DNA from: Streptomyces pluripotens
Lineage (GTDB): Bacteria; Actinomycetota; Actinomycetes; Streptomycetales; Streptomycetaceae
NCBI RefSeq assembly: GCF_000802245.2
Contig: NZ_CP021080.1
Coordinates: forward strand, 620,001 to 684,000
DNA: 64,000 nt
Reading direction: 5' to 3'
Shown: positions 63,373 to 64,000 of the stretch, piece by piece
Layout: each line of letters starts with the position of its first letter
Position numbering within the stretch: position 1 is the first letter of the stretch
Notes under the pieces: generated by a model
Databases searched by the model: none
What the model was told of the DNA's origin: nothing
The model's input: only the letters and a program-made list of their open reading frames with translations
Position numbers and translations under genes: made by a program

Positions 63373-64000
63373 ATGTCTGGCATCAGCCAAGGGCCGAAGG
63401 CCCGCAACCCCGGACTGTGGCGCACGGGTCCAGCCGAGGAAGGCGAAGAGCGCAGGCCGGGGCGGAGCGCACGTCGGAAGTCCCGCCTGGTGGTGACCGC
63501 TCTCTCCGTCGGCGTAGTCGGCGCAGGGGCCGCGTGGGCCGCCCTGGCACTCACCAGGGAAACGGTGCCAGCGCGCCCCGTGGCGGGGGCCACATCTACG
63601 TGCGTGTACATGCCCAGCCAGGCAGGGAAGGCCGTCACCGTGCCGCCCTATGACGCCACGAAGGCCGCACGTCCGTACAGCGTCCGATTGGTCACCAACA
63701 GGGGCGCCATCACATTCGAGGCGCTGACCACCCGCGCGCCCTGCGCCACCAACTCCTTCGCCTACCTGGCCGGCAAGGGGTACTACGACCAGAGCACCTG
63801 CCACCGTGTGACAACGCGGTCCATCTTCGTCCTGGAATGCGGGGACCCCTCCGGCAAGGGAACGGCCGACCCCGGTTATTACTTCAAGGAGGAGAACCTG
63901 AGGGGCGCGTCATACCCGGCGGGAACCGTTGGCGTCTCCAAAGTGGTGCCCGGCCGCAACGGCAGCCAGTTCTTCATCAGCTACGCCGACCCCTCGGTCA
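63373..64000 (+). CDS. Membrane-anchored cyclophilin (PPIase), partial
   Basis: The 5' 209 codons of a peptidyl-prolyl isomerase, cut by the window edge. A basic N-terminus and one hydrophobic helix (LVVTALSVGVVGAGAAWAAL) suggest anchoring with the catalytic domain outside the membrane. The cyclophilin domain starts with YSVRLVTNRGAITFEALT and has NSFAYLAGKGYYDQSTCHRV, YFKEENL, and NGSQFFISY. Such extracytoplasmic isomerases help secreted proteins fold, which fits the two exported proteins next door. The ATG at 63373 is the first good start. The rest of the domain and the stop codon lie to the right of the window. Confidence 0.9.
   Translation, partial: MSGISQGPKARNPGLWRTGPAEEGEERRPGRSARRKSRLVVTALSVGVVGAGAAWAALALTRETVPARPVAGATSTCVYMPSQAGKAVTVPPYDATKAARPYSVRLVTNRGAITFEALTTRAPCATNSFAYLAGKGYYDQSTCHRVTTRSIFVLECGDPSGKGTADPGYYFKEENLRGASYPAGTVGVSKVVPGRNGSQFFISYADPSV

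Overview
The window is high-GC actinomycete DNA, most likely Streptomyces: strong third-position GC bias, frequent GTG/TTG starts, ATGA/GTGA translational couplings, many transposase remnants, and a streptomycete-like housekeeping set (purB, a Mug-type glycosylase, ROK and GntR regulators). I see no rRNA, tRNA or CRISPR array.

Positions 1-34.3 kb form a biosynthetic gene cluster, apparently cut by the left edge. The minus-strand core is MbtH, an A-T-C-A-T NRPS, a luciferase-like flavin monooxygenase and a glycopeptide-type FAD halogenase (14.2-6.5 kb). Next come 4-hydroxymandelate synthase, an HpgT-like aminotransferase, an Asp/Glu-racemase-like protein and a GlcD-type FAD oxidase (19.4-14.8 kb). 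This is a 4-hydroxyphenylglycine (Hpg) pathway in which the usual FMN-dependent Hmo seems to be replaced by an unrelated oxidase. From 24.3 to 34.3 kb lie a carrier protein with a vestigial adenylation tail, a class I/II aminotransferase, an SDR, an ACP, a KAS III, a 4-hydroxy-2-oxovalerate-type aldolase with its acylating aldehyde dehydrogenase, a catechol-type O-methyltransferase, a stand-alone A-T protein with an Hpg-like specificity code, and an HpaB-type aromatic hydroxylase. Flanking tailoring genes are a BVMO, a P450, a MetX-like hydrolase/acyltransferase, a molybdopterin oxidoreductase and a DUF899 protein. My inference is that an Hpg-like residue is loaded on the A-T protein and chlorinated, ring-hydroxylated and O-methylated. 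A nikkomycin-like reduction, aldol and transamination route would build a second unusual amino acid. No thioesterase, E domain, regulator or transporter is present up to 34.3 kb, so parts probably lie to the left.

A perfect 481-bp inverted repeat (1-481 versus 24255-24735) carries the start of the carrier-protein gene at both ends of the first 24 kb. Transposase remnants (5.6-6.1, 14.3-14.8 and 34.3-35.3 kb) separate the blocks, and a PPTase gene at 19.5-20.2 kb looks broken.

From 35.4 to 41.9 kb is a second accessory block: a frameshifted endonuclease/exonuclease/phosphatase gene, a TTG-started ABC exporter, a triple-NUDIX protein, an APH-like kinase and an MFS transporter truncated just before purB. 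From purB (42.2 kb) onward the DNA looks mainly chromosomal: mug, a ROK regulator, a GntR regulator, an F420-type reductase, hydrolases, an ACT-GNAT protein, a PLP sulfur enzyme with a divergent Lrp regulator, and a DUF885 protein. There follows a complete P450-ferredoxin-ferredoxin reductase operon (57.0-59.9 kb). Last come an IS982 fragment, two secreted surface-type proteins (beta-helix and collagen-like) and a membrane-anchored cyclophilin cut by the right edge.
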